Below, one piece after another: positions 17,567-25,330 of a stretch of 64,000 nucleotides of DNA (positions are counted from its first letter, which is position 1; each line of letters starts with the position of its first letter). The notes beneath the pieces were generated by a model. The model was not told the origin of the DNA. It made no database searches and saw only the letters and a list, made by a program, of their open reading frames with translations. The translations under genes were made by a program, and so were the position numbers. Source of the stretch: Nannocystis exedens (GTDB lineage: Bacteria; Myxococcota_A; Polyangia; Nannocystales; Nannocystaceae); contig NZ_NETK01000001.1 of the NCBI RefSeq assembly GCF_002343915.1, positions 6,338,001-6,402,000 of the forward strand. Direction: 5' to 3'.

Positions 17567-18790
17567 TCAGGCCGCCGGGCGCATCTCGACTTCGTAGCCG
17601 AGGCTGCGGATGCGGCGCGCGAGTCGTGATGCGGTGCGCTGGCGGTCGTTGCGGTTGAAGTGCTCGGCACCGAGGTCGCGGTAGGGCTCGTGGTCGCGGA
17701 GGATCCCGTGGACTGCGGTGAGGATCGCCGCGGCAACGGCTCCGATCGCCTTCTTCTTGCCTTGCCGCGCTCGGACGCGGAGGAAGAGCGCCCGGAGATA
17801 GCCCTCCCCGCGGATGCTCGACCAGGCACACTGGATAAGCATCGTCTTGAGCCACGCGTTGCCCTTGCGCATGCGGTTGGAGCGGCGCTTGCCGGCGCTC
17901 TCGTCCATGCGTGGACACAGACCTGCCCAGGAGCGCAGGTGACCGGCCGAGCGGAAGCGGTTCATATCGACGCCGACCTCCGCGATGATGGCCTGCGCGG
18001 CCGTCGTTCCGACTCCAGGGATCGTCTGGAGCAGTTCGACGGCTTCAGAAAAAGGGCGGAGCTCGGCCTCGATCCGCTTCTCGACATCGGCGATCGACGC
18101 CTGCAGGGCGTCGATGAGCCGGAGATGCGTCGAGATGAGCATCCGGTGATGGTCGCGCACGCGGCCGTGGAGCGCCTCCATGAGCTTGCCGCGCTTGGCC
18201 TTCAGCGTCCCACGAGCAAGCCCCGCGAGCTTCTCCGGGTCGCTCTCGCCGGCGACCATCGCCTCGAGCATCGCCCGCCCGCTCTTCCCGAGGATGTTGG
18301 AGGCGACCGACGCGAGCTTGATGTTGCAGGTCTCCAGCACCTTCTGGATCCGCTGCGTGTGCTCGACGACCTCGCGCGAGAGCTGCTTCCGCGTCCGGGT
18401 CAAGTCCCGCAGATCCGCGATCGGCTCGGGTGGCACGAAGCTCGCGCGCACGAGCCCGTGTGCGATCAAGTCCGCGAGCCACATCGCGTCGTTCATGTCG
18501 GTCTTGCGCCCGGGCACGTTGCGGACTTCGTGCGCGTTCGCCAGCACCAGCTCGACACGGCCCGTGAGCACGGCCCAGACGGGCTTCCAGTACACGCCCG
18601 TCGCCTCCATCACTGCGATGACGCAGCCGCGGTCCTCGAGCCAATCGCCCAGCCCGATCAACTCCGAAGTGCTCGTGCCGAAGGTTCGAACCTCCCGGTC
18701 GACCTTGTTGCCCTTCATGCACCGCACGCAGGCGACGATGCTGTCCTTGTGGACATCCATGCCCGCGCACGTCCCGTACATCACTTCCAT
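17567..18790 (-). CDS. IS110-family transposase (DEDD recombinase)
   Basis: 407 residues. The N-terminal RuvC-like domain has the DEDD acidic residues: D12 in GMDVHKDS, Glu in MEATGVYW, and two Asp in GRKTDMNDAMWLADL. The C-terminal transposase_20 domain has LLQTIPGVGTTAAQAIIAE, FRSAGHLRSWAGLCP and a basic segment with the catalytic-Ser region typical of IS110 enzymes. Length is normal and the frame is intact, so it may be active. IS110 elements lack long inverted repeats and use a structured bridge RNA from non-coding DNA next to the gene. GGAGGA precedes the ATG. The exact IS ends cannot be set from one copy. Confidence 0.93.
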   Translation of the reverse strand: MEVMYGTCAGMDVHKDSIVACVRCMKGNKVDREVRTFGTSTSELIGLGDWLEDRGCVIAVMEATGVYWKPVWAVLTGRVELVLANAHEVRNVPGRKTDMNDAMWLADLIAHGLVRASFVPPEPIADLRDLTRTRKQLSREVVEHTQRIQKVLETCNIKLASVASNILGKSGRAMLEAMVAGESDPEKLAGLARGTLKAKRGKLMEALHGRVRDHHRMLISTHLRLIDALQASIADVEKRIEAELRPFSEAVELLQTIPGVGTTAAQAIIAEVGVDMNRFRSAGHLRSWAGLCPRMDESAGKRRSNRMRKGNAWLKTMLIQCAWSSIRGEGYLRALFLRVRARQGKKKAIGAVAAAILTAVHGILRDHEPYRDLGAEHFNRNDRQRTASRLARRIRSLGYEVEMRPAA

Positions 18791-19000
18791 GACGTTCCTC
18801 CGTGAAGAACGCCGGCGCGAGGGCCCCTAACTCGAAGTCTCTCAAACGCGCTCCAGCGAGTCCCAGGACCCGCTGCTCGCAAACAAGGGTGCTCACGGGC
18901 CCTCCGGTCCAACTCAGAAACGGGCTCACCCTGCGCCAGTGCGTGAACGACCTCTTTGCCGGCATTCGCGGCAAAGCTAACCCAGTGTGCGAATCCGCGC
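18791..19000 (-). ncRNA. Candidate bridge RNA region of the IS110 element
   Basis: About 285 bp of non-coding DNA lies upstream of the transposase start, where the IS110 group encodes its bridge RNA. It contains a perfect 8-bp stem CTTTGCCG/CGGCAAAG with a 7-nt loop (18954-18976) and further GC-rich complementary stretches (GGGCCC-type words at 18812 and 18897). The limits given are approximate; the RNA is inferred from family knowledge plus the stem. Confidence 0.35.
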
Positions 19001-19076
19001 CAAGCCCGCCATCGGCCTCCCGCGAGGGTTCCAGGGCCGTTTCATCCCCGCGGGTCGGCGCCAGCCGGTGGGTAAC

Positions 19077-19820
19077 TCAGAACGTGCAGACGCCGATGAA
19101 GGCGCCGACCTGCGGGACCGGGAGGCCCTCGCGGTGGGCGAAGTCGTAGCCGAGGCGGACCATCCCGCCGACGATCCCGCGGCGGGACGAGCCGAAGCGG
19201 TAGCCGACCCGGCCCTCGACCTCGACCATCGGCGAGAGGAAGCGGACCGCGAAGCCGCCGCCGACGCTGGCGAAGCCGCGACCGCGCGCGCCGAAGCTGG
19301 TCAGGCCGGTGATGTGATAGCGGTGGGTGAGGAGCCCGGAGACGTAGCGCTCGGCGAGCCCGGTCGACACCGTGAACTGAAAGCCCAGGGCCCACGGGCT
19401 GCGCCTCAGCCGGCCGCCGAAGAAGAACGGGAGGTTGGCCGAGGGCAAGTAGCTGATCCCGAACGTGGGGCCCGGCAGGAAGGCGAACACGAACCGCGAC
19501 TTGGCCGCGGGCGCCGGGGCGGGCGGATAGGCTGGCGGAAGGGACATGTCCTGATGGCCATAGGCGGGCGCGGCCGGCGGGGCGGCGTAGGGGTCGGCGG
19601 GGGCGCCGTCCGGGGCCGGGGCGGGCGGCACGTCGGCCGCCGCAGGAGCGACGGGCGCGGGCGCAGTCGCCGTGGCGGGCGCGGGGGCGACGGGCGCCGC
19701 GGGAGCGCCGGCGGCAGGCGGGGACGGGACGGCCACGGCGGCGTCGGCGGCCGGCGCCTGGAGCTGTCCGAACAGACCTGTTACGAGAGACATGGTGAAA
19801 AGGACATGGGTAAGGATCAT
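19077..19820 (-). CDS. Exported Pro/Ala-rich protein with C-terminal beta-barrel-like domain
   Basis: 247 residues. Residues 1-25 form a signal peptide (MILTHVLFTMSLVTGLF). Residues 26-100 are almost pure Pro/Ala/Val and should be an extended linker. From about residue 108 the sequence alternates strands (RFVFAFLPGPTFGISY, GFQFTVSTGLAERYV, FASVGGGFAVRFLSP, VEVEGRVGYRFG) and ends in aromatic Phe, as outer-membrane barrels do. It is probably an outer-membrane protein of unknown function. GGAGGTG lies 5 nt before the ATG, and the ATG overlaps the TGA of the upstream gene (ATGA), so the two are translationally coupled. The first 19 codons contain a four-core copy of the 14-bp element. Confidence 0.8.
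   Translation of the reverse strand: MILTHVLFTMSLVTGLFGQLQAPAADAAVAVPSPPAAGAPAAPVAPAPATATAPAPVAPAAADVPPAPAPDGAPADPYAAPPAAPAYGHQDMSLPPAYPPAPAPAAKSRFVFAFLPGPTFGISYLPSANLPFFFGGRLRRSPWALGFQFTVSTGLAERYVSGLLTHRYHITGLTSFGARGRGFASVGGGFAVRFLSPMVEVEGRVGYRFGSSRRGIVGGMVRLGYDFAHREGLPVPQVGAFIGVCTF
19545..19562. repeat. 14-bp-periodic element inside a reading frame
   Basis: CATG-TCCTGATGGC-CATA within the linker region of the exported barrel-like protein (encodes part of AYGHQDMSL). Confidence 0.4.
19763..19808. repeat. Four-core 14-bp-periodic element in a signal-peptide coding region
   Basis: GCTG-TCCGAACAGA-CCTG-TTACGAGAGA-CATG-GTGAAAAGGA-CATG, cores at 19763, 19777, 19791 and 19805. On the coding (minus) strand the order becomes CATG, CATG, CAGG, CAGC, the same order as the last cores of the array downstream of coaD. 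Confidence 0.65.
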
Positions 19821-20731
19821 GACGCACCTCCGGCGGCGCGGCGGCGGCGGCCGTGCGCGCCGATCCACAGCAGCGGGGCGAGCAGCCACAGGGCCAGCGG
19901 CGAGGCGTTGCCGCCGCTGACGGCGCAGGGGATGTAGATGAGCTCGCGGTCGTAGTCCCCGCGATCGAGGCGCAGCGTCTCGCCGCGCGTGCCGTCGGCG
20001 GCGACGGGCGTGAGATCGAGGCCGCCCTCGGTCGGCGGCATCTCGATCGCGCCCGACCAGGAGTTGGGCCCGTCGACCGCGAACACCTGGCCGTCGTCGT
20101 AGAGCACCTCGACGTAGCCGCCCTCGCGCAGCCACGGCTGCTCGTGGTCGAGCCGCAGCTCGAGGTAGCTGCCGGTGGCGCAGCAGCCGTCGTCGCCGCG
20201 CTTGAACTCGAGCTCGATGTCGTCCAGCGCGCCCGGGGCGGCCGCCGGCGCGGGGTCGAGGCGCGAGCGCACGACCGTGTACTCGCCCTGCTCGTCGTTG
20301 GCCTGCGGACCGTTGGCGTCGCACGCGAGCACGTAGGCCCGGTTGGGGATCATCGGCCGCTCGGGCACGTAGCGGACGATCGCGTCGGGGTAGTTGCCGT
20401 CGCTGACGTACGAGGGCTCGACGTCGCAGTGGTCGGCGCCGTCGACCTCGACCGCGACCGGGATGACGTCGTCGCCGCGCTCCAGCCGGCACCCGGAGGG
20501 CACCTCGAAGCTGTAGGCGCAGCTGCGCAGCTCCCAGAACTCGACGTCGACCGGGAACTCGGTGGTCGGGTCGCGCAGCGAGCCGGGCATCGACCAGTCG
20601 GACTCCCACACCGGGCCGTCACAGGAGAGCGCCGCCGCGGGCCGCTCCGGGAGGACGAACAGCGCCGCGCAGGTCAGCCCCGCCAGGGCTCGCGCGCGCG
20701 CTCTCGAAGAGATGTTCGCTGGGCTGTACAT
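19817..20731 (-). CDS. Secreted protein with C-terminal hydrophobic/Arg anchor
   Basis: 304 residues. An N-terminal signal peptide (ARALAGLTCAALFVLP, cleavage near AALS) is followed by a roughly 240-residue exported domain with paired Cys (SCDGPVWESDW, SCAYSFEVPSGC, HCDVEP, DDGCCATG). The last 30 residues are a hydrophobic helix (PLALWLLAPLLWIGAHG) and RRRR, a retention/sorting tail like those processed in myxobacteria, though the Cys-Gly-Cys hallmark is absent and only one Cys (IPCAVSGG) precedes the helix. It overlaps the next gene by ATGA and forms an operon with the barrel-like protein. No enzymatic motif is recognised. Confidence 0.75.
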   Translation of the reverse strand: MYSPANISSRARARALAGLTCAALFVLPERPAAALSCDGPVWESDWSMPGSLRDPTTEFPVDVEFWELRSCAYSFEVPSGCRLERGDDVIPVAVEVDGADHCDVEPSYVSDGNYPDAIVRYVPERPMIPNRAYVLACDANGPQANDEQGEYTVVRSRLDPAPAAAPGALDDIELEFKRGDDGCCATGSYLELRLDHEQPWLREGGYVEVLYDDGQVFAVDGPNSWSGAIEMPPTEGGLDLTPVAADGTRGETLRLDRGDYDRELIYIPCAVSGGNASPLALWLLAPLLWIGAHGRRRRAAGGAS

Positions 20732-21219
20732 GTTGGGCGATACCGTCCACGCCTGGAGTCGCCGCAGCCGCGGGAAAAATTGCGGGGGCGAAATTCGCGG
20801 CCCAGGGGGGCTGCGGGGGCCGTTCGTGCCAGGGGGCGAATTCGCGCGAGGGCCCCGGCGCCGGGCGAGGCGGTGAGCGACCCGAGCGAGACGCTGCTGC
20901 CGGCGGCGGTCGTCGGCGCGCGCGTCGTTTCGCCGAGGCGCTGCACGAGCGGCCGCGACGCGACGCGGGAGCGTCAGCGGGCGGCGCCGACGAAAATTGC
21001 CGCCGGGGACAATTTCAAAAATTGTCGCATGCGACGATTCGACGGGGCTCGGGCCGCCCTGGATCATAGCTCGGCTTTTCGGCGGACGCGGTGCGGCACG
21101 CCGACTGCTTTGTCGGGAGCACCGCGGCTCTGCCGGGCGCTGCGTCCGGCGGCGAGGGCCGCGGTGTTTCGACGAACCGACAGACAGGCGCTCCGCCTGG
21201 GGCGCCGGGAGGACGAGCC
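20732..21219. other. Intergenic region with AT-rich palindromes
   Basis: 488 bp between divergent genes, unusually AT-rich in places (AAAAATTGC, AAATTCGCGG). It holds two overlapping palindromes at 21008-21035, listed separately. No gene is credible. Confidence 0.45.
21008..21035. promoter_or_regulatory. Overlapping palindromes, possible operator
   Basis: GACAATTT-CAA-AAATTGTC (21008-21026) overlaps the perfect 12-bp palindrome GTCGCATGCGAC (21024-21035). A similar AT-centred palindrome next to GCATGCGAC-like sequence occurs at 28141. They lie 185 bp upstream of the Cys-rich secreted protein gene. A regulator-binding site is possible but unproven. Confidence 0.35.
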
Positions 21220-21417
21220 ATGAAAAAACGGACCCTGATGGCATTCATGATCGGCGTGTGCTTCGCGGCGTTCGGCGCCCCGCGAGCGTCGGCGGTGACC
21301 TGCGAGCAGAAGTGCGGCACCGCTTACGCGGCCTGCCTGGCGGCCGGCAACTCGTGGCAGATCTGCCAGAACGACCGGGGCGAGTGCCTGTACGACTGCA
21401 AGGTCGCCGGCGGTTGA
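21220..21417 (+). CDS. Small secreted Cys-rich protein (65 aa)
   Basis: 65 residues with a clear signal peptide (MKKRTLMAFMIGVCFAAFG, cleavage after ASA). The mature ~41 residues contain five Cys (CEQKCGTAYAACLAAGN, ICQNDRGECLYDC adds the last pair), in a C-x3-C...C...C-x6-C-x3-C spacing that suggests two disulfide-linked helices. GGGAGG precedes the ATG. I do not recognise the family; similar short Cys-rich exports occur in myxobacteria. A strong hairpin lies just after the stop. Confidence 0.75.
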   Translation: MKKRTLMAFMIGVCFAAFGAPRASAVTCEQKCGTAYAACLAAGNSWQICQNDRGECLYDCKVAGG

Positions 21418-21430
21418 AAAACGCCGCGGC

Positions 21431-21460
21431 GCCGGCCCACGGGCGCGTCCGTGGGTCGGC
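21431..21460 (+). terminator. Strong GC-rich hairpin after the Cys-rich protein gene
   Basis: 12-bp stem (21431-21442 with 21449-21460, one G-T wobble) and a 6-nt loop, 13 bp after the stop codon. There is no T-tract, so termination efficiency is uncertain. It abuts the -10 hexamer of the next gene. Confidence 0.45.
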
Positions 21461-21468
21461 GATGCGGG

Positions 21469-21474
21469 TAAGAT
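21469..21474 (+). promoter_or_regulatory. -10 element, leaderless start
   Basis: TAAGAT 8 nt before the GTG at 21483; this favours GTG 21483 over the in-frame ATG at 21462, which would lie upstream of the transcript. Confidence 0.4.
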
Positions 21475-21482
21475 CGCCGCCC

Positions 21483-22226
21483 GTGTCGCCGTCGTATCAG
21501 CCGACCCTGCACCGCTTGCCCGAGGACACCACGGGCCGTTTTGCGATCCTCCGCGAATTCCTGCTGCGCTGGCACGGGATCGACACCGGACCGGTGGGGC
21601 GCACCGTCTCGCGGGTCGAGGAGGCCGAGGCGCGGGTCAAGCGGCGGCTCCCGCCGGCGGTGCGCGAGTGGATCGTGCTGCTCGACGACCTCGCCCGGCT
21701 GGGTGCCTGGGTCGAGGTGTTGCGCGACGCCTTGAGCCTCACGCAGGTGCCCGGCTGCCGGGCGTTCTCGCTGCTGGTGTCCGGCGAGAACGATCGCCAC
21801 TGGGGTCCGCTGCTGCGTGACCTCGGCAGCGAGGACCCGCCCACCCACGACTTCGCCGCCGTCTCTTTCGGGCGCGACCGGGAGTTCGAGCGCGTCCGTG
21901 AGGTGGCGCCGCGGGTGTCGACGTGGGCGATCGAGTTCATCGTCCGCTACCTCTACCTCAGCCGTTCGGTGCAGCTCGAGTACCCGGTCTCCGAGGCGGC
22001 GCGCGCCCGCCTGCGGGCGCTGGGCCCGGAGGTCGTGGCGTCGCAGATCGGCCGCAGCGAGCTGTTCGAATTCGAGGGCGGGCTCATCCACGTCGAGCTC
22101 GACAGCGACCCGAGTTGCGCGATGCTCCGCTGCTACGCGCCGTGCCGGGCCACCGACCGTTCGGCGTACGACGCGGCGGCCGACGCGTTCGCCCGCCGCC
22201 TCGACCCGATGTGGGGACGGGCGTGA
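21483..22226 (+). CDS. SUKH/SMI1-KNR4-like protein, tentative
   Basis: 247 residues from GTG 21483. The segment SRVEEAEARVKRRLPPAVREWIVL resembles the opening of SUKH (SMI1/KNR4) domains, where a helix with E-x-LP-x-x-[VL]-R/K-x-[WFY] leads the fold; the family contains many immunity proteins. The rest of the domain (SFGRDREFERVREVAPRVS, SELFEFEGGLIHVELD) fits a mixed alpha/beta protein but is too diverged to assign firmly. No toxin gene is next to it. The stop is 1 bp from the stop of the convergent lipoprotein gene, so the two transcripts must overlap. Confidence 0.55.
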   Translation: MSPSYQPTLHRLPEDTTGRFAILREFLLRWHGIDTGPVGRTVSRVEEAEARVKRRLPPAVREWIVLLDDLARLGAWVEVLRDALSLTQVPGCRAFSLLVSGENDRHWGPLLRDLGSEDPPTHDFAAVSFGRDREFERVREVAPRVSTWAIEFIVRYLYLSRSVQLEYPVSEAARARLRALGPEVVASQIGRSELFEFEGGLIHVELDSDPSCAMLRCYAPCRATDRSAYDAAADAFARRLDPMWGRA

Positions 22227-22227
22227 C

Positions 22228-22932
22228 TCACGGGAGGTCGCACAGCGTCTCGCCGTTGCTCAGGCCTTCGCAGCTGAAGCAGGGGCTGCCGAGGAAGTCG
22301 TAACATCCGTCGATCGGGGCCAGGGACGTGCAGTCCGCCTTGCTGGTGATCGGCACGCCGAGGGTGTCGAACCAGATCTCCTCGATCGTGTACTCGCGGG
22401 CGGCGACGCCGATGTAGCCGCGGCCGACGTCGCTGTCGATCCCCTGCAGCCAGACGACCAGCTGGAACTGCTGCTCGGCGGCGATGGCATCGAGGGCGCA
22501 GGTGTGCGCGGTCTGCCACTCCTCGACGGTGTTGTTCCACGGATCGACGATGCCGCAGTCGAGCACGTCGCCGCCGTACGCGTGCGCCTGCTCGGTCGTG
22601 ATCTCGACGAGGTCGCAGACGAGGCCGTCGGTGGTGGTGTCACCGGTGGTGGTGGTCGTCGTCGCGTCGGTGGTCGACGCGTCGGTCGTCGTCGCGTCGG
22701 TGGTGGTCGACGCGTCGGTCGTGGTCGCGTCGGTGGTGACGTCGCCCGTGGTCGGCGCGGTGGTGCCGGTGGTCGGCTCCGTGCTCGCGGTGCCGGTGCT
22801 CGGCGCGTCGGTCGAGCCGGTGCTCGGATCGATGCCGACGGTGGTTTCGGTGGTGGCGCCGTCCGGCGTGGAGCTGCAGGCGGCCAGCAGCAGGACGAGC
22901 GCGAGGGGACGAGAAGGACAAGCAAGGACCAT
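22228..22932 (-). CDS. Lipoprotein with long Thr/Asp/Ala/Ser repeat linker
   Basis: 234 residues. The lipobox LLAAC places the lipidated Cys at residue 19. Residues 20-105 are a low-complexity linker of TTDATT/TTDASTT-type repeats. From about residue 106 a folded domain begins with several Cys (LVCDLVEITTEQ, LDCGIVDPW, HTCALDAI, DCTSLAPIDGCYDFLG, CFSCEGLS). The domain is not recognised. Such linkers probably space the domain away from the outer membrane. A TAGGCT hexamer lies 6 nt upstream of the ATG, consistent with a leaderless mRNA. Confidence 0.75.
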   Translation of the reverse strand: MVLACPSRPLALVLLLAACSSTPDGATTETTVGIDPSTGSTDAPSTGTASTEPTTGTTAPTTGDVTTDATTTDASTTTDATTTDASTTDATTTTTTGDTTTDGLVCDLVEITTEQAHAYGGDVLDCGIVDPWNNTVEEWQTAHTCALDAIAAEQQFQLVVWLQGIDSDVGRGYIGVAAREYTIEEIWFDTLGVPITSKADCTSLAPIDGCYDFLGSPCFSCEGLSNGETLCDLP

Positions 22933-22938
22933 GGGCGC

Positions 22939-22944
22939 AGCCTA
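22939..22944 (-). promoter_or_regulatory. -10 element, leaderless start
   Basis: TAGGCT on the minus strand, 6 nt before the lipoprotein ATG at 22932. Confidence 0.4.
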
Positions 22945-23077
22945 ACCCGACGGCCAGGGCCGCAAGAAACTTTGCTCGGACGCGGTCGATGGCTCCAACT
23001 GCCAAGGGACGGCGACGGAGCGGGCTTTCAGGGCCGGCCGGAGACGGGTCGTCGGTGTCACGCTGACGCAGCGCGCG

Positions 23078-23123
23078 GCTGAATGAACGGACATGTCTTT
23101 TATGACATGTACCATGGACAATG
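23078..23123. repeat. Four-core 14-bp-periodic element
   Basis: GCTG-AATGAACGGA-CATG-TCTTTTATGA-CATG-TACCATGGAC-AATG; cores at 23078, 23092, 23106 and 23120, exactly 14 bp apart. Confidence 0.65.
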
Positions 23124-23256
23124 CCCGTGGCGTGCGCCGCGCTGCCCGCCCCTGGACATGCGGTCAGCAGTCGAGGGTTTTTCGGCGGAGCGGGCGCCGG
23201 GCGAGGGGCTGTTAACCTCGGGGCGGGGGCCGGCGTCTTGGGGGCACGGAGTCGCC

Positions 23257-23736
23257 ATGGACATCGAGCTCGAAGCCATCCTGATCCCGCTCACCTTCTT
23301 CTTCCTCGTCGGGTTCGTCATCCGGCAGTCCCGCCTGCGGGCCGAGCACGAGACCCAGCGGCGGTTCGAGCTCGGGGTGCGGACCCTCGAGCGCTTCAAC
23401 GACCCCGAGGCCCTGGAAAAATTCCTCGGCGGCGTGGCCGGGCAGGAGTTCCTGCGCCTGCTCGACCACGGCGAGCCGCCGCTGCAGCGCCGGCTGCTGC
23501 GCAGCGTCCAGGGCGGCATCGCCCTGTCGGGCCTCGGCCTCGCGTTCCTGGTGCTGTCGGCGGCGCTCGACGGCTACGGCGACATGGTCATCCCCGGCAC
23601 CCTGCTGCTGTGCCTCGGCGGGGCGCTTCTCCTCGGCGCCGCGGTGGCGTACAAGCTGGCGCAGCGGTGGGAGATCCTCGGCGACCGCGGCCGGGGGCGC
23701 AGCTCCTCGCCGTACCGCGACCTGGCGAGCTCGTGA
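23257..23736 (+). CDS. Three-helix membrane protein in a sigma-factor operon
   Basis: 159 residues. The first hydrophobic segment (AILIPLTFFFLVGFVI) is followed by a charged cytoplasmic region (residues 30-90, RRFELGVRTLERFNDPEALEKFL-like helices) and two more membrane segments (ALSGLGLAFLVLSAAL and VIPGTLLLCLGGALLLGA). The layout resembles DUF6249-type or other small membrane proteins encoded beside ECF sigma factors. GGAG lies 7 nt before the ATG. It is followed 12 bp later by an ECF sigma gene and probably regulates or anchors it. The start is chosen because upstream in-frame residues are encoded by the repeat element. Confidence 0.7.
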   Translation: MDIELEAILIPLTFFFLVGFVIRQSRLRAEHETQRRFELGVRTLERFNDPEALEKFLGGVAGQEFLRLLDHGEPPLQRRLLRSVQGGIALSGLGLAFLVLSAALDGYGDMVIPGTLLLCLGGALLLGAAVAYKLAQRWEILGDRGRGRSSSPYRDLASS

Positions 23737-23748
23737 GCGCAAGGCTTC

Positions 23749-24297
23749 ATGGACGAGGACCGATTCCAGGCGCTGTACGCCGCCACCCACGCCAGGCTGT
23801 GGGCCTACGTCTACCGCCTCACGGGCGAGCGCGCCGTGGCCGACGACCTGGTCCAGGACAGCTATTGCCGGCTGTTTCAGCTGCCGCCCGGCCGCGTGCG
23901 CGCCGGCGCCGAGCGGGCCTATCTCTACCGGATCGCCACCAACCTGGTCACCGACCACCACCGCCGGCGCACCCGCCTCGGCGCCCGCCTGCGCGAGCTG
24001 CTGCTCGCCCACGAGGCCGCGCCGCCGCGGGCGCCCGAGCCCGGCGAGGGCGGCGAGCTGCAGGCGATCTTCGACCGCCTGCCGCGGCGCGACGCGGCCC
24101 TGTTGTGGCTCGCCTACGTCGACGGCCACGACCACGCCGAGATGGCGGAGATCCTCGACGTCAAGCCCGCGAGCGTCCGCGTGCTGCTGAGCCGCGCCCG
24201 CGCGCGGCTGGCCGACCTCCTGCAACCCGAAAGCCCAGGCAACCATGCGTACCCACCCGCCCTCGCGCCCTCCCGCGGCCCCGGCTCCCGCGACTGA
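23749..24297 (+). CDS. ECF-type RNA polymerase sigma factor
   Basis: 182 residues. Sigma region 2 includes FQALYAATHARLWAYVYRLT, then the DDLVQDSYCRLFQ block that binds core polymerase and -10 DNA. Region 4 has LPRRDAALLWLAYVDGHDHA and the helix-turn-helix IAEILDVKPASVRVLLSRAR-like sequence (EMAEILDVKPASVRVLLSRA). It lacks a C-terminal extension. It lies between two membrane-protein genes with 12 bp and a 53-bp overlap, so all three are probably one transcript and the membrane proteins are candidates for an anti-sigma or sensor. Confidence 0.88.
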   Translation: MDEDRFQALYAATHARLWAYVYRLTGERAVADDLVQDSYCRLFQLPPGRVRAGAERAYLYRIATNLVTDHHRRRTRLGARLRELLLAHEAAPPRAPEPGEGGELQAIFDRLPRRDAALLWLAYVDGHDHAEMAEILDVKPASVRVLLSRARARLADLLQPESPGNHAYPPALAPSRGPGSRD

Positions 24298-24712
24298 GCC
24301 CGACCGCGCGCCCGCCGACCCGCGCGACCGCGCGGTGGCTGTCTTCATGGACAGCCTGGCCCGCAGCCCGCAGCCGCGGCCGCGCCCGGTCGACCCGGTC
24401 GCGCTGATGCGGCGGGCGCCGCTGGTCGAGGCGCTGGCCCACCTGCGAGCCCGCGAGCGCCGGGTGCTGGCGCCGGCGATCCTGCTCGAGGTGCTGACGT
24501 TCGCGGCGGCGGCGGTGGTCGGGCTGCAGGTCGCCGCCCACGCCGCGCCCGGCGGCCCGCTGCGCACGCTGGTCGAGGCCGCGACCCGCTTCGCCTGGGC
24601 GCCCACCGGGCTGGCCCTGCTGGTGGCCGCGCTGCCGCTGCTGTGGTGGATCGCCGAGGGCGCGGCGGCGCGGCGGCGCGGCGGCGCGGCTGTCCCGAAG
24701 AACATGGCTTGA
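24245..24712 (+). CDS. Two-helix membrane protein, candidate anti-sigma partner
   Basis: 155 residues overlapping the sigma gene by 53 bp. The N-terminal 60 residues are Pro/Arg-rich and soluble; a helix with RAPLVEALAHLRARERR precedes two membrane segments (ILLEVLTFAAAAVVGLQVAA and APTGLALLVAALPLLWWIA). The position directly after an ECF sigma gene and the soluble-N/membrane-C layout are what an anti-sigma factor would show, but no zinc-binding HxxxCxxC motif is present, so this is inference. Confidence 0.6.
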   Translation: MRTHPPSRPPAAPAPATEPDRAPADPRDRAVAVFMDSLARSPQPRPRPVDPVALMRRAPLVEALAHLRARERRVLAPAILLEVLTFAAAAVVGLQVAAHAAPGGPLRTLVEAATRFAWAPTGLALLVAALPLLWWIAEGAAARRRGGAAVPKNMA

Positions 24713-24732
24713 AAAGCTCGCGCGCGAATGGG

Positions 24733-24750
24733 CATGTCCTCAAGGACATG
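24733..24750. repeat. Perfect CATG hairpin element
   Basis: CATG-TCCTCAAGGA-CATG; the 7-bp arms CATGTCC/GGACATG pair perfectly around a TCAA loop, 20 bp after the stop of the membrane protein gene. Confidence 0.6.
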
Positions 24751-24809
24751 CGATGTGCGCGGCGGCTCGGCCGGGCCGCTCGCCGGCGGCGGCTCGGGCC
24801 CGCCGTGGA

Positions 24810-24827
24810 CATGCCTCGTGGGACATG
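24810..24827. repeat. 14-bp-periodic CATG element
   Basis: CATG-CCTCGTGGGA-CATG. Confidence 0.55.
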
Positions 24828-24921
24828 TCGCTCGCGCCGGTCGCGAGGCGCTCGTCGAGTCGTCCGTACGGGTCGCGGCGGCGATGCCTCGAGGGAGGTG
24901 CGAGCTTCTTCGTGTGAGTGA

Positions 24922-24939
24922 CATGTCGCTTGGGGCAGG
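24922..24939. repeat. 14-bp-periodic CATG element
   Basis: CATG-TCGCTTGGGG-CAGG. Confidence 0.5.
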
Positions 24940-25018
24940 TCGATCACGGGGGCGTGGACACTCGTCGAGAGCCGCAGGGCCGCGGTGGGCGGGCCGTGAA
25001 CGCCCGCCGGTCCAGTGA

Positions 25019-25036
25019 CATGTCTCTTTGGTCATG
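25019..25036. repeat. 14-bp-periodic CATG element at a stop codon
   Basis: CATG-TCTCTTTGGT-CATG; the TCA at 25032-25034 inside it is the stop codon of the possible minus-strand remnant. Confidence 0.55.
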
Positions 25037-25330
25037 TCAACTCGGCTCCCCTCGCGGGCACCGGCGCGATCTCGGCCCGCGTGGTGCATCCCGGGGCGAG
25101 GTCGGGCGCGGGGACGGGGTCGGCGAGGCAGGTGCGCAGGCCGTAGGCGTGGGCCTTCTCGCGGTATTGCTTCATGAAGGGCGGGGAGCGGAAGGGGCCG
25201 TCGTCGGCGTGGAGCTCGGCCAGCGGGCAGCAGGCGTCGGTCCGGCGTCCGGTGACGGCGAGCGGCGAGCGGCGACGGATCGGGCGATCGTGGAGGCTCT
25301 GGGTCGGCGGCGGCGAGGTCGGCGATCGTG
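25032..25330 (-). pseudogene. Possible gene remnant
   Basis: Reading the minus strand from about 25330 gives a frame with natural codon use ending in ACCPLAELHADDGPFRSPPF then MKQYREKAHAYGLRTCLAD and a stop at 25032. I find no start or upstream continuation that looks like the same protein, so it may be the tail of a decayed gene. The product is not recognised. Confidence 0.25.

Larger units (their letters stand above)
22933..23256. other. Intergenic spacer with a four-core repeat
   Basis: 324 bp between divergent genes. It holds the -10 hexamer of the lipoprotein gene and a long copy of the 14-bp element; otherwise nothing is recognised. Confidence 0.45.

Noticed and set aside
24733..24750. 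Resemblance of GGACATGTCC-like words to the p53 half-site
   Set aside because: p53 is a metazoan factor; the 14-bp phase and left/right end bias do not match its 10-bp half-sites with a variable spacer.
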